This document shows positions 26,431-36,259 of a DNA stretch of 64,000 bases, piece after piece. The position numbers and the translations under genes were made by a program. Under the pieces are notes generated by a model. That model made no database searches and was not told the DNA's origin. It worked only from the letters and a program-made list of their open reading frames with translations. Source of the DNA: Candidatus Bipolaricaulota bacterium. Its GTDB lineage: Bacteria; Bipolaricaulota; Bipolaricaulia; RBG-16-55-9; DRXL01. The first letter of the stretch is position 1; each line of letters opens with the position of its first letter. The DNA lies in NCBI GenBank assembly GCA_025061735.1, contig JANXAU010000040.1, positions 1-64,000 on the forward strand, given 5' to 3'.

Positions 26431-26970
26431 ATGCTCAACGACCAAACGGTCATCGCGCGGCAATTGGGGCGTCCTCCCCGAGGGAAGTTCGACGTGAGCG
26501 TCCGTTGTCCCTGGGGCTACCCAGCTGTTATCCGCGTGGCGCCCCTGCTGCGCGACGGAGACTCCGTCGAACCCTTCCCCACGCTCTTCTGGCTGACGTG
26601 TCCCATCTTAATCGAGCAGCTCTCGCGCCTGGAAGAGCGCGGACTGATAGATCAGTTAGAGTCGGAACTCGCGCGCGATCCCCAGCTTCGACACCTGTAC
26701 GAAGAAGATCACCGACGCTACACCCAGGAGCGTGAGGCGCTGCTCAGCGACGATGATCGCCAGACGCTCTCACGCTTGGGCTGGCTCGACGCGCTCCGGA
26801 GTCGCGGGATCGCCGGGATCGCCGATCGCACAAAAGTCAAGTGCCTCCACGCCCAGTACGCTTTTCATCTGGCGCGCGGAGGCCTGATCGGGCGTTGGTT
26901 GGAGGAGCGCTTTCGGTTCTCGTGGTGCTCTCCCACAGAGATCCGCTGCGCGCGCTTCACTTCCCCTTGA
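26431..26970 (+). CDS. DUF501-family protein
   Basis: This 179-residue protein has the DUF501 pattern: RQLGRPPRGKFDVSVRCPWGYPAVI, then FPTLFWLTCPILIEQLSRLEERG, and VKCLHAQYAFHLARGG. The conserved Cys and His residues suggest metal binding, but the biochemical function is unknown. In Actinobacteria and Thermotogae the family is often near ppx; here it faces the dehydrogenase-hydratase fusion and overlaps it by 14 bases. Confidence 0.85.
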   Translation: MLNDQTVIARQLGRPPRGKFDVSVRCPWGYPAVIRVAPLLRDGDSVEPFPTLFWLTCPILIEQLSRLEERGLIDQLESELARDPQLRHLYEEDHRRYTQEREALLSDDDRQTLSRLGWLDALRSRGIAGIADRTKVKCLHAQYAFHLARGGLIGRWLEERFRFSWCSPTEIRCARFTSP

Positions 26971-28918
26971 ACTCCGGCTTCTTCTTGGTCAAGAAGGCGT
27001 TGACGCCCTCGAGCATGTCTTCGGTGCTGAAGAGCAGCCCAAACGCCTCGCGCTCCATCAAGAGCGCTGCTTCTAGAGAACAGTCCGCCCCCGCGTTGAT
27101 GATCTGCTTGGTCAGGCGCACGGCGATGGGCGCGCGCTCCGCGAGCTTCTCCGCGAACGCTTTCACTTCTTGTTCGAACTTCTCGTTCTCGTAAACGTGA
27201 TCTATCAAGCCCCATTGGGCGGCTTGTTCAGCGCTGAGGCGCTCGCCCAACATACAGATCTCTTTGGCGCGTGCCGGGCCAACCAAGCGCAGAAGTCTTT
27301 GTGTCCCGCCGCCGCCGGGGATCAGCCCTAGATGGATCTCAGGCTGCCCCACCTCGCTGCGCTTGCTCGCTAAGCGAAAATCACACGCGAGCGCTAATTC
27401 CAATCCGCCGCCCAGCGCAAACCCGTCAATCGCCGCGATGACGGGCTTGGGGCAAAGTTCGGGCGCTCGGAAAAACTCGCCGAGTTCGACGAACTGATAG
27501 GGCTTGCCCCCCGTAAATTCCGTAATGTCAGCTCCCGCGCTGAACGCCCTCCCGCCCTCGCCCCGCAGCACGATCACCCGCACGTCGGGGTTCTCGCGCA
27601 GTTCAGAGAAGACTCTGGGCAGCTCCTCGCGCATCTCCGAGTTGATCGCGTTCAGTCTATGGGGGCGATTCAGGCTCACGTAAGCAACGTGCGTCTTTGG
27701 GTCTATCTGCACTTTCAGAGTTTTATACTCTTTGCTCTCTTTGCTGTATTTGTAGAAGCCCTCGCCGGCGGCCTCACCGGTCTTGCCCTGCTGCACCATC
27801 TGGCGCAGGAGCGCCGTCGCCTTGTAGCGCTCGTCTTTGTATGTGGCGTACAGCTCGTCGAGCTTGTTGAGAATCTTATCGAGGCCGATTCTATCGGCGC
27901 GGCGCAGCAGCCCCTCGGGGAAGCCCGCGCCCAACTGACACGCTAGGTCGATCTGATCAGCTGTCGAAACTTTGTTCTCGATCAGCCAAGCCGCCTGGTT
28001 GGCCATGAGGGCGTAGAGGGGCAGGGGATCGAACTTTTCGCCGGCTTCGCGCGAGTAATTCGCGCCCTTCTCTTTGTAGTTATAGAACCCCTGACCCGTC
28101 TTGCGCCCCAGGTGCCCGGCTTTGACCTTCTCTTCTATGATAGAGGGGACGGGCTCACCGGCCTCCTTGGTCAAGTGATAGCCAATGTCAATCCCCGTGA
28201 GGTCTTGCAGCTCAAACGGCCCCATCGGGAAGCCCTCGTAGAACTTCATGCGGCTATCTATCTGCTCTATCGTCGCCTCGCCGCGCGAGACGATGTGCGC
28301 CGACTCCAACATATACGGCCCCACGAGCACTCGATTCACGATAAACCCGCGCACGTCCTTCTCGACGCGAATCGGGGTCTTGCCGAGCTTTTTGGCGAGT
28401 TCCGCGATCAGCGCCATCGTCTCTTCTGACGTTCCTTCTCCCTTGATGACTTCTACTAAGGCCATGCGCACCACCGGGCTGAAGAAGTGCATCCCCACGA
28501 CTTTGTCAGGACGCTGGGTGGCCCGGCCCAGCTCGGTGATGCTCAAGCTGCTCGTATTGCTGGCGAGAATAGCGTCTTTGGGAGTGAGCTTATCTAACTC
28601 TTTGAACGTCTCGAGCTTGAGCTTCATGATCTCGGGAATCGCTTCGATGACGACATCGGCGTCCTTGACGGCTTCTTTGAGATCCACCACGGGGGTGATG
28701 AGTTTGAGAGCAGCGTCGGCTTTCTCTTTGGAGATTTGACCCTTCTCGACGAACTTACCCAGGCTCCACGCGATCTGGTCATAGCCCTTCTTGACGAGTT
28801 CTTCGCTGATGTCGCGCATCTTGACTCTATAGCCGGCCATCGCCGCGACCTGAGCGATGCCATGGCCCATCGTGCCGGCTCCTAACACAGCAATGGTCTT
28901 AACGTCCTCGAGCTTCAT
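26957..28918 (-). CDS. 3-hydroxyacyl-CoA dehydrogenase/enoyl-CoA hydratase fusion
   Basis: This 653-residue protein has a dehydrogenase first: Rossmann GAGTMGHGIA near residue 14, catalytic region GMHFFSPV, and a duplicated helical C-terminal domain with KTGQGFY and KTGEAAGEGFY. A crotonase domain follows from about residue 400, with NRPHRLNAIN, GRAFSAGADI and ALGGGLELALACDFR. This order is the reverse of FadB/FadJ and matches the archaeal-type crotonyl-CoA hydratase/3-hydroxybutyryl-CoA dehydrogenase. It would interconvert crotonyl-CoA, 3-hydroxybutyryl-CoA and acetoacetyl-CoA. Confidence 0.92.
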   Translation of the reverse strand: MKLEDVKTIAVLGAGTMGHGIAQVAAMAGYRVKMRDISEELVKKGYDQIAWSLGKFVEKGQISKEKADAALKLITPVVDLKEAVKDADVVIEAIPEIMKLKLETFKELDKLTPKDAILASNTSSLSITELGRATQRPDKVVGMHFFSPVVRMALVEVIKGEGTSEETMALIAELAKKLGKTPIRVEKDVRGFIVNRVLVGPYMLESAHIVSRGEATIEQIDSRMKFYEGFPMGPFELQDLTGIDIGYHLTKEAGEPVPSIIEEKVKAGHLGRKTGQGFYNYKEKGANYSREAGEKFDPLPLYALMANQAAWLIENKVSTADQIDLACQLGAGFPEGLLRRADRIGLDKILNKLDELYATYKDERYKATALLRQMVQQGKTGEAAGEGFYKYSKESKEYKTLKVQIDPKTHVAYVSLNRPHRLNAINSEMREELPRVFSELRENPDVRVIVLRGEGGRAFSAGADITEFTGGKPYQFVELGEFFRAPELCPKPVIAAIDGFALGGGLELALACDFRLASKRSEVGQPEIHLGLIPGGGGTQRLLRLVGPARAKEICMLGERLSAEQAAQWGLIDHVYENEKFEQEVKAFAEKLAERAPIAVRLTKQIINAGADCSLEAALLMEREAFGLLFSTEDMLEGVNAFLTKKKPEFKGK

Positions 28919-28953
28919 AGCGCACCCTCACCTCAAAGTTTTGATTGACGCTA

Positions 28954-28983
28954 TGATAGCGCAAAGACGGTAGAGCGTGCAAA
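28954..28983 (-). promoter_or_regulatory. Promoter of the hydroxyacyl-CoA dehydrogenase fusion
   Basis: On the minus strand TTGCAC (28978-28983) and TATCAT (28954-28959) are 18 bases apart, about 35 bases before the ATG at 28918, with a GAGGTGAGGG ribosome site between. Confidence 0.55.
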
Positions 28984-28989
28984 GTTTGG

Positions 28990-29346
28990 CTAAGATATCT
29001 TGACGACGCGATTGCGCTCGTCTACGTGGACGACCCGTGGACGATGACGCAGGGCCTCTACAGGCTCGAGGCTGGCATAGGTGAGAATAATCACGAGATC
29101 GCCGGGAGCGCCCCAGCGCGCCGCTGCCCCGTTGAGCTGAACCACCCCCGATCCCGCTGGCCCTTCGATCACATACGTCTCCAAGCGCGAACCGTTGTTG
29201 ACGTTGACGACTTGGACTTTTTCGTAGGGCAGGATCTGGGCAGCGCGCATCAGCTCGCTGTCTAACGTCAGACTGCCTTCATAATGAAGATCGGTCGCGG
29301 TGATCGTCGCCCGATGAATCTTCGACTTCAGCAGCTCTATGCGCAT
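28990..29346 (-). CDS. panD: Aspartate 1-decarboxylase proenzyme
   Basis: This 118-residue protein makes beta-alanine for pantothenate and CoA synthesis. It has the self-cleavage site Gly24-Ser25 in YEGSLTLD, which yields the pyruvoyl group, and the conserved Tyr-Val pair in [22 protein letters not shown]. No other pantothenate gene is adjacent. It diverges from the permease pair. Confidence 0.95.
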   Translation of the reverse strand: MRIELLKSKIHRATITATDLHYEGSLTLDSELMRAAQILPYEKVQVVNVNNGSRLETYVIEGPAGSGVVQLNGAAARWGAPGDLVIILTYASLEPVEALRHRPRVVHVDERNRVVKIS

Positions 29347-29403
29347 ACTTCATCTTAGCGAGCCCCCTGCCCTCACGCAACCGGGCCGTCAGAAACCAAC
29401 TCC

Positions 29404-29432
29404 TTGCGTGATAGAATTGAAGTTGCTATCAT
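29404..29432 (+). promoter_or_regulatory. Promoter of the permease pair
   Basis: TTGCGT at 29404-29409 and TATCAT at 29427-29432 are 17 bases apart. An AAGGGAG ribosome site lies before the ATG at 29465. Confidence 0.55.
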
Positions 29433-29464
29433 CGGGTATGCCTCCTGAAGAAGGGAGTTAGCGT

Positions 29465-30604
29465 ATGCTAAGCTTTATCGTACGGCGCTTTCTCTACATG
29501 ATCCCCTTGCTCTTTATCATCTCGGTCTTTGCTTTTACCATCGTGAAGCTACAGCCCTCGGATATCGTCGCGCAATGGAAGTTCAACCCCAGCATCGGGC
29601 GCGATCTCTTAGAAAGCTTGATCCGACAATTCGATCTCGACAAAGACCCCGTCACTCAATATATCACATGGCTGAGAAATATCTTCACCCGAGGGGATTT
29701 GGGGTTCTCGTTCTTCAACAAAGTCCCCGTGGGAGACTATCTCTTCGGCGGAGGATCTTTACTCTACAGCATGGTCATTATTCTCACTACGATGCTTTTC
29801 ACGTGGCTTATTGCTATCCCCATCGGCATCTACAGCGCCACCCATAAGTACTCGTTTAACGATCATTTTCTGAATTTTATGGGTTTTCTGGGGCTTTCGA
29901 TCCCGGTCTTTCTCTTGGCGATCGTCTTCTTGCAAGTGATGGTCTCGGTGCTGCGGGTCGGCTACTGGTGCGACATTGACTGGCTGCGCCCGATTGTGAC
30001 TTTCTTCCGACCCCCGTGCGTGGAGCTGAGTCCGGGCGTCTTCTCCTGCGAGGGCGGCATTCTCTGTCTGTCTAAGGCCGAGCGCCTGGCCCAAGGCTAC
30101 TACGGCACCGCCGAGGGGTTGGCGGTTGGGGGCCTCTTCGCCAACGAGTATACGCTCGCCCCGTGGAGCTGGGCCAAATTCCGGAACTTCCTCTGGCACC
30201 TGTGGCCGGTCGTCATCATCGTGGGCACGGCCAACATCGCCGCGCTCATTCGCTACATGCGCGCCAACCTCTTGGACGTGCTGGGGCAGCCCTACATCCA
30301 GACCGCGCGCGCCAAGGGGCTTTCCGAAAGGGTCGTCATCTACAAGCACGCCGTGCGCAACGCCATCAACCCCTTGGTCAGTATGCTCGGCTTCTGGATC
30401 CCCTTTATGTTTGAGGGGATCTTGGTGGCGTCAGCGGTCATGAACCTTCAGACGGTCGAAGTCAACTACTTCAATGCGCTTCAAACCCAAGACCAATGGG
30501 TCATCATGGGGGGATTGCTCTACTTCGGGGTCATCTTGGTCGTCGGCAATCTGATATCCGATATCTTATTAGCCGTCGTGGACCCGAAGATCCGCTATGA
30601 CTGA
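29465..30604 (+). CDS. Oligopeptide/dipeptide-type ABC permease, DppB class
   Basis: This 379-residue protein has six membrane segments and the DppB N terminus (FIVRRFLYMIPLLFIISVFAFTIV). The inner-membrane EAA loop is ARAKGLSERVVIYKHAVRNAINP. An insertion of about 75 residues, containing several cysteines, lies in an extracytoplasmic loop around residues 170-235. It pairs with the next gene, overlapping by 8 bases. No substrate-binding or ATPase gene is present here, so the substrate cannot be assigned. Confidence 0.9.
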   Translation: MLSFIVRRFLYMIPLLFIISVFAFTIVKLQPSDIVAQWKFNPSIGRDLLESLIRQFDLDKDPVTQYITWLRNIFTRGDLGFSFFNKVPVGDYLFGGGSLLYSMVIILTTMLFTWLIAIPIGIYSATHKYSFNDHFLNFMGFLGLSIPVFLLAIVFLQVMVSVLRVGYWCDIDWLRPIVTFFRPPCVELSPGVFSCEGGILCLSKAERLAQGYYGTAEGLAVGGLFANEYTLAPWSWAKFRNFLWHLWPVVIIVGTANIAALIRYMRANLLDVLGQPYIQTARAKGLSERVVIYKHAVRNAINPLVSMLGFWIPFMFEGILVASAVMNLQTVEVNYFNALQTQDQWVIMGGLLYFGVILVVGNLISDILLAVVDPKIRYD

Positions 30605-31874
30605 GACGGGGTCGAAGAACAAAACCGAGTCTGTGATCGGGGGGGTGCGCGGGACAGAACCGGTCTCGCAAGGGCGACTCATCTGGCGGCGCTTCAAGCA
30701 ACATCGCATGGGGCTGTTTGGCAGCATCGTCGTGATTCTCTTCTATATCATCTTTGTTGTCTTTGCGGAGTTCATCGCCCCCTATAACTACAATCAAGAG
30801 CACCGCAACTTCGGGTATATCCCCCCGATGATCTCGCGGATTCGCTTTTGGGACAAGGACGGCAATTTCTCGTTCAAGCCGTTCGTCTACGCGCTGAGCC
30901 AGGCCCAAGTCTACCTCAACGTCGAGACGGGAGAATACACGACCAAGCCTCCCGAAGGCGACCCGCGCTACTTCCGTCAGCCGGGGATCTTCTGGTGGGA
31001 GGAGGACACCTCGCGCAAGTGCTATATCGAATTCTTCGTGCGCGGGGAAGAGTATCGCTTCTGGGATTTGTGGAAGACCGATCTGCATCTGTTTGGAGTG
31101 CGCGAGGCCGGGGCTGGCCCCATGGGGCCGGCGGAGCTAGCAACCTCCCCGTGCCAGCTCTTTCTCTTTGGCACTAACAAATTGGGCTACGATATCTTCT
31201 CGATGACGCTGATCGGCGGCAAGATCTCGCTGGCCATCGGCCCCCTGGTGATCGTCTTCGCTTTTATCTTGGGGATTCTGCTGGGAGGCATCTCGGGCTA
31301 CTACGGAGGCGGAATTGACACGTTCATTCAGCGCGTCATTGAAGTCTTCATGGCTCTGCCCCGCTTGGCGCTGTTGTTGGCGCTGGCGGTGATCTTGTCC
31401 CAGTATAAGCTCACGGGGATGGCGGTCTTTTGGGGGATCGTCTTTATCTTGATTATCGTCAGTTGGGCGCCGCTGGCGCGGGTGGTACGCGGGCAGTTCT
31501 TGGCGCTGCGCGAGGCCGAGTTTGTCACGGCCGCCCGCGCCATCGGCGTCAGCGACCTGCGCATCATCTTAAAACATATCTTGCCCAACACGACGAGCTA
31601 TCTGGTCGTCGCCGCGACGCTCACCATTCCCAACATTATTATCTTAGAGAGCACCCTGAGCTTCTTAAGACTGGGGATTCGCGATCCCTTGACCAGTTGG
31701 GGCGTGTTGATGCAAGCCGGCTGGAGCACTCAAGTGATTGAAAAGTACCCGTGGTTTCTCATCCCCGGCATCTTTATCGTTCTCGCCGTGCTGGCGTTTA
31801 ACTTCATGGGCGACGCCCTGCGCGATGCCGTCGATCCCTTCACCGTCACCGGGGCCAAAGAAGAACCCACGTGA
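30597..31874 (+). CDS. Oligopeptide/dipeptide-type ABC permease, DppC class
   Basis: This 425-residue protein has the DppC N-terminal segment followed by a large extracytoplasmic insertion (about residues 65-190, with WWEEDTSRKCYIEFF) and five C-terminal membrane segments. The EAA loop is TAARAIGVSDLRIILKHILPN. The insertion makes it about 100 residues longer than typical and recalls YejE-type permeases. It partners with the preceding permease. Confidence 0.9.
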   Translation: MTETGSKNKTESVIGGVRGTEPVSQGRLIWRRFKQHRMGLFGSIVVILFYIIFVVFAEFIAPYNYNQEHRNFGYIPPMISRIRFWDKDGNFSFKPFVYALSQAQVYLNVETGEYTTKPPEGDPRYFRQPGIFWWEEDTSRKCYIEFFVRGEEYRFWDLWKTDLHLFGVREAGAGPMGPAELATSPCQLFLFGTNKLGYDIFSMTLIGGKISLAIGPLVIVFAFILGILLGGISGYYGGGIDTFIQRVIEVFMALPRLALLLALAVILSQYKLTGMAVFWGIVFILIIVSWAPLARVVRGQFLALREAEFVTAARAIGVSDLRIILKHILPNTTSYLVVAATLTIPNIIILESTLSFLRLGIRDPLTSWGVLMQAGWSTQVIEKYPWFLIPGIFIVLAVLAFNFMGDALRDAVDPFTVTGAKEEPT

Positions 31875-31895
31875 GATGGAGAGCTTCCGAAGAAT

Positions 31896-31924
31896 TTGAT
31901 CTCGTCCGATGTTTTCCGTATGAT
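31896..31924 (+). promoter_or_regulatory. Promoter of gyrA
   Basis: TTGATC at 31896-31901 and TATGAT at 31919-31924 are 17 bases apart. A GAGAGGGGG ribosome site lies before the ATG at 31959. Confidence 0.6.
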
Positions 31925-31958
31925 GGAATATCTGCCAGAGTGAGAGGGGGAACCGTTC

Positions 31959-34433
31959 ATGCCCGAACGCATCGAGCGCACGTTTATTGAAGACGAGATG
32001 CGCGTCTCGTATATCAACTACGCGATGAGCGTCATCCGAGGGCGCGCCATCCCCGACGTCCGCGACGGTCTGAAGCCCGTGCAGCGCCGCATTCTCTATA
32101 CGATGGCGCAGCTGGGGCTGGCGCCCAACCGCCCGCACAAGAAGTCCGCGCGCATCGTCGGGGAGTGCCTGGGCAAGTACCACCCCCACGGCGACCAGCC
32201 CGTCTACGACACGATGGTCAACATGGCGCAGCCCTTCTCGTTTCGCTATCCGTTGGTGGACGGGCAGGGGAATTTTGGCAGCATCGACGGCGACGAGCCG
32301 GCGGCGATGCGCTACACCGAGGCCCGCCTCACCCCCATCGCCGAAGAGCTGCTCGTCGAACTGGACGAGAACACCGTAGATTTTGTGCCGAACTTCGACG
32401 ATTCGCTCACCGAGCCTGTCGTCCTGCCCGCTCGAGTCCCCAATCTCTTATTAAACGGCTCCTGGGGGATCTCGGTGGGCATGACGACCCAGATCCCTCC
32501 TCACAACCTTTCAGAAGTCGTAGACGCCCTCGTCTATATGATTGATAAGCCCGAAGCCTCCGTAGAAGAGCTGATGCAGTTCATCCGGGGTCCGGACTTC
32601 CCCACCGGTGGGATCATCGTGGGGCGCGAGGGGATCGTCGAAGCCTACAGAGACGGCGAGGGCAAGATCAAAGTCCGGGGCGTGGCGCGCATCGAAGACG
32701 ACGCGATCATCATCTCCGAGATCCCCTTCCAGGTGCGCAAGTCCACCCTTGTCGAAGCGATCGCCAACAAAGTCCGCTCCGGCGACCTCGACGAGATCTC
32801 CGACTTAAGAGACGAGTCCGACCGCGACGGCATCCGAATCGTCGTCGAACTCAAGCGCGGCACCAACCCTCAGCTTGTCTTGCAGAAGCTTTACAAATAC
32901 ACCCCCCTCGAATGGACCTTCGGCGCGAACTTCCTGGTGATCGTGGACGGCAACCCCCGAAAATTATCTTTGAAAGAGCTGCTTTATTATTTCATTGCTC
33001 ATCGGCGCGAGGTCGTCCGACGGCGCACGCAATTTAGACTGAACGCCGCCCAAGAGCGCGCCCATCTGTTAGAGGGGATGCTCAAAGCCCTAGACAACCG
33101 TGATGAGATCATCGAGATCATCAGTAAGTCCAAAGATGCTGCCCAAGCGATGGACGCGCTCCAGAAAAAATACAAGCTCTCAGAGAAGCAAGCCGACGCG
33201 ATCTTGAAGATGCAACTGCGCCGCTTCACGGCTTTAGAAACTCAAGAACTCAAAACAGAATTCGACGAGAAACAGCAAGCGATCAAAGAATACAAGTCCA
33301 TCTTGGCCAGCTCGCAAAAGCTCGACGGTATTATCAAGTCCGAGCTTCTAGAGCTGAAGAAGCGCTACGGCGACCCGCGCCGCACGCAGATCGTAGAGAG
33401 CGTAGACGGCGAGACGCTCTCCGAAGAGGCGTTCATCCCCGACACAGACTTGCTCATCAGCGTCAGCGTCAAGGGCTACGCCAGCGCTCCCAAGGAAGAA
33501 GCCTACAGAAAGCAGCAGCGGGGCGGCAAGGGGATCTTGGTGATGCGCTTGCGCGAGGGCGATGCGATGAAGCGCGTCTTCACTTGCCACGCCCGAGACG
33601 ACCTGCTCGTCTTCACCAAGGCCCACAAAGCCTACAAATTAAAAGCGTATCGGTTGTACTCCGAGCGCCGCGATGTCAAGGGCGAGAATTTAAGAAACTT
33701 TATCGGGATGAGCCCCGACGAAGAAGTCTGCGCGATGCTTCCGTTGCACACCGACGGCGCGGGGAATCGCTACTGCGTGATGGTCACCGCTCAAGGAATC
33801 GTCAACCGCAACGCCTACGAAGACTTCTACAATGCTCACACCAACGGCATCTTGGCGATCAACCCCGACGAAGGCGATTTTATCGTAGATGCGATCCTCT
33901 CTCACGGCACCGGGGATCTGCTGCTGGTGAGCGCGCAGGGCATGACGATTCGCTTTAGGGAAGAAGAGGCGCGCTGTGCCGGCCGGCCCAGCAAGGGTGT
34001 GATCGGGATGCGCCTGGACGAAGGGGATCGGCTGGTGGGCGTGGTGGCGCTCGAACCGGGCGATCCCGAAGACAAGCTCTTATTGGTCACCGAGAACGGC
34101 TACGGCAAGCGCACGCCGTTAGAGGAGTTCCCGGTGCAAGGGCGCGGCGGCAAGGGCGTCTTGGGCATCAAGGTAGACGAGAAGACGGGGCCGATCGTGG
34201 CCGTTGAAAAAGTCAAAGACGACGATGAGATCATGGTCACCACGCTCAACGGCAAGATCATCAGGATCTCGGCAGCCGAAGTGCGCATCGTCAGCCGCTA
34301 CGCCAAGGGCGTCAAATTAATAGACCTGGACGAGGGCGACAAGGTCGTCTCCGTCGTGCGCTACGTGCCGGGGAAGAACGGCGAGTCCGAGGGTCACCCT
34401 ATCGCTCACGAAGCGGCGGCTTCAGGGTCTTAG
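31959..34433 (+). CDS. gyrA: DNA gyrase subunit A
   Basis: This 824-residue protein has the winged-helix breakage domain with catalytic Tyr119 in [10 protein letters not shown] and a C-terminal six-bladed wrapping domain. That domain includes the GyrA box as QQRGGKG, which favours gyrase over topoisomerase IV. The quinolone-interacting helix reads [11 protein letters not shown]: Gln80 replaces the Ser83 of E. coli, while the Asp equivalent to Asp87 is kept (Asp84). gyrB is not nearby. gatB starts 5 bases after its stop. Confidence 0.96.
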   Translation: MPERIERTFIEDEMRVSYINYAMSVIRGRAIPDVRDGLKPVQRRILYTMAQLGLAPNRPHKKSARIVGECLGKYHPHGDQPVYDTMVNMAQPFSFRYPLVDGQGNFGSIDGDEPAAMRYTEARLTPIAEELLVELDENTVDFVPNFDDSLTEPVVLPARVPNLLLNGSWGISVGMTTQIPPHNLSEVVDALVYMIDKPEASVEELMQFIRGPDFPTGGIIVGREGIVEAYRDGEGKIKVRGVARIEDDAIIISEIPFQVRKSTLVEAIANKVRSGDLDEISDLRDESDRDGIRIVVELKRGTNPQLVLQKLYKYTPLEWTFGANFLVIVDGNPRKLSLKELLYYFIAHRREVVRRRTQFRLNAAQERAHLLEGMLKALDNRDEIIEIISKSKDAAQAMDALQKKYKLSEKQADAILKMQLRRFTALETQELKTEFDEKQQAIKEYKSILASSQKLDGIIKSELLELKKRYGDPRRTQIVESVDGETLSEEAFIPDTDLLISVSVKGYASAPKEEAYRKQQRGGKGILVMRLREGDAMKRVFTCHARDDLLVFTKAHKAYKLKAYRLYSERRDVKGENLRNFIGMSPDEEVCAMLPLHTDGAGNRYCVMVTAQGIVNRNAYEDFYNAHTNGILAINPDEGDFIVDAILSHGTGDLLLVSAQGMTIRFREEEARCAGRPSKGVIGMRLDEGDRLVGVVALEPGDPEDKLLLVTENGYGKRTPLEEFPVQGRGGKGVLGIKVDEKTGPIVAVEKVKDDDEIMVTTLNGKIIRISAAEVRIVSRYAKGVKLIDLDEGDKVVSVVRYVPGKNGESEGHPIAHEAAASGS

Positions 34434-34438
34434 CGCTC

Positions 34439-35845
34439 ATGCGCACCGTCATCGGCTTAGAAGTCCACGCGCAGCTTCTGACCAAGACCAAGCTCTTCTG
34501 TAGCTGTTCGGCAGCGTATTTCGGGGCGCCGCCCAACGCGCACACGTGCCCGGTCTGTTTGGGGATGCCCGGCGCGCTCCCCGTGCTCAACGAGCGCGCC
34601 GTCGAGTACGCCCTGAAAGCCGCGCTCGCCCTGCACTGCGAGATCCCTGCGCGTTCGGTCTTCGCGCGCAAGAACTACTTCTACCCCGACTTGCCCAAAG
34701 GCTATCAGATCTCTCAGTACGAAGAACCCTTGGCCCTTAGGGGGTATCTGGAGCTTCCGACGGGCAAGCGCGTTCGCATTCGTCGTCTCCATTTGGAAGA
34801 AGACGCGGGCAAGCTCTTGCATCGTCCTGAGGGGTACAGCTTGGTAGATCTCAACCGTGCGGGCGTTCCGTTGATCGAGATCGTCAGCGAACCCGATCTT
34901 AGCTCTCCCGAAGAGGCTCGGCTCTACATGGAAGAGCTGCGGCGGGTTCTGCGCTATCTGGGGGTGTGCAGCGGTGACATGGAAGAAGGCTCGCTGCGCT
35001 GCGATGCCAACGTCTCGGTGAGCCCAGATGAGCGCTTAGGCACCAAGACCGAGATCAAGAACATGAATTCATTCAGAGCGATTGAAGAAGCGCTGAAATT
35101 TGAAGTCGCGCGCCAGCGCGCGCTCGTAGAGAAGGGCCATCCGATCGAGCAGGCCACCCTCACGTGGAACGAGGCGCTGGGGCGAACCGAGCTGATGCGC
35201 TCCAAAGAAGAGGCCGAAGACTATCGCTACTTTCCTGAACCCGATCTCGTCCCTCTTCAGATAGACGACGCTTGGAGAGAGCGCGTGAAGAGATCGCTGC
35301 CGGAGCTGCCCGCGCAGAAGCGCGCCCGCTGGATGCAAGAATATAAACTTCCAGAGTACGATATCTCCGTGCTCACGGATGAGCGTTCCGTAGCTGAGTA
35401 TTTTGAATCCGTCGTGGGACTCTATCCCCATCCCAAGGACGTGAGCAACTGGATGATGTCGGAGATTCTCAGACTGCTCAAAGAGAGCCAGACGATGGAG
35501 ATCGCGCTCAAACCGGAGCACTTCGCGCGCGTCTTGGAGATGGTCAGCTCTGGTCAGATCAACCGCACGGTCGCCAAAGACGTGATCGCCGAGTCGTTCA
35601 AGACGGGCAAAGCCCCAGACGAGATCGTGCGCGCGCGGGGATTGTCGCAGATTTCCGACGAGCAAGCGTTGGCAGAGATCGTAGCTAAAGTCCTCGCGGA
35701 GAACCCCAAGGCGGTAGCCGACTTCCAGTCGGGCAAAGAGGCGGCTATTGGCTTTTTGCAGGGGCAAGTGATGAAAGCGACGGGGGGCAAGGCCGATCCC
35801 AAGAAGACGCGCGAGATGTTGTTACAGAGACTTCGCGCGACGTGA
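34439..35845 (+). CDS. gatB: Asp-tRNA(Asn)/Glu-tRNA(Gln) amidotransferase subunit B
   Basis: This 468-residue subunit binds misacylated tRNA and activates it for amidation. It has [10 protein letters not shown] at the N terminus, the zinc site CSCS...CPVC near residues 21-40, and the C-terminal GatB/YqeY domain. gatA and gatC are not adjacent. With an AspRS that looks discriminating, the main need would be Gln-tRNA(Gln) formation, an inference. Confidence 0.96.
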   Translation: MRTVIGLEVHAQLLTKTKLFCSCSAAYFGAPPNAHTCPVCLGMPGALPVLNERAVEYALKAALALHCEIPARSVFARKNYFYPDLPKGYQISQYEEPLALRGYLELPTGKRVRIRRLHLEEDAGKLLHRPEGYSLVDLNRAGVPLIEIVSEPDLSSPEEARLYMEELRRVLRYLGVCSGDMEEGSLRCDANVSVSPDERLGTKTEIKNMNSFRAIEEALKFEVARQRALVEKGHPIEQATLTWNEALGRTELMRSKEEAEDYRYFPEPDLVPLQIDDAWRERVKRSLPELPAQKRARWMQEYKLPEYDISVLTDERSVAEYFESVVGLYPHPKDVSNWMMSEILRLLKESQTMEIALKPEHFARVLEMVSSGQINRTVAKDVIAESFKTGKAPDEIVRARGLSQISDEQALAEIVAKVLAENPKAVADFQSGKEAAIGFLQGQVMKATGGKADPKKTREMLLQRLRAT

Positions 35846-36256
35846 TCAACTTGTTGTAGCCCCAACGGCGTATTTGCAATCAGCCCTATCGCCCCGTAAG
35901 CGGCGAACCCCTTGACCACGATTGATCTCGATCTGCAAGAGACGCCCCCCTAACCCTTGGCGAATCACTTCGACCGCCGCGTCGAGATCCATCTTCGGCC
36001 CGCACGTGAAGATATCTATCGCCGCGTATCCGTACTCCGGCCAGGTATGAATCGTCAAGTGCGACTCGGCGATCACCACAACGCCGCTGACGCCATAGGG
36101 ACTGAACCGATGGAAGACGCTCTTGACAACCGTCGCATTGGCAGCGCGCGCTGCGTCGAGCAGCAACTGCTCTAACCCTTGGACATCATTGAGCAGATGG
36201 GAATCCGCCTCGAAGACCTCCACGATCAGATGACGCCCCAGGGCTGGCTCCCGCAT
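35846..36256 (-). CDS. speD: S-adenosylmethionine decarboxylase proenzyme
   Basis: This 136-residue enzyme supplies decarboxylated SAM, the aminopropyl donor for polyamines. Self-cleavage is expected between Glu64 and Ser65 in [15 protein letters not shown], with His70 and Cys85 (FTCG) as the processing and proton-donor residues. Its ATG is 3 bases after the bpsA stop, so both are one operon. Its end abuts the convergent gatB stop with no gap. Confidence 0.95.
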   Translation of the reverse strand: MREPALGRHLIVEVFEADSHLLNDVQGLEQLLLDAARAANATVVKSVFHRFSPYGVSGVVVIAESHLTIHTWPEYGYAAIDIFTCGPKMDLDAAVEVIRQGLGGRLLQIEINRGQGVRRLRGDRADCKYAVGATTS

Positions 36257-36259
36257 GGC

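Noticed and set aside
29759-30349. A 196-codon minus-strand frame in the DppB-class permease
   Set aside because: Asp/Arg/His-rich shadow of a gene with clear permease motifs.
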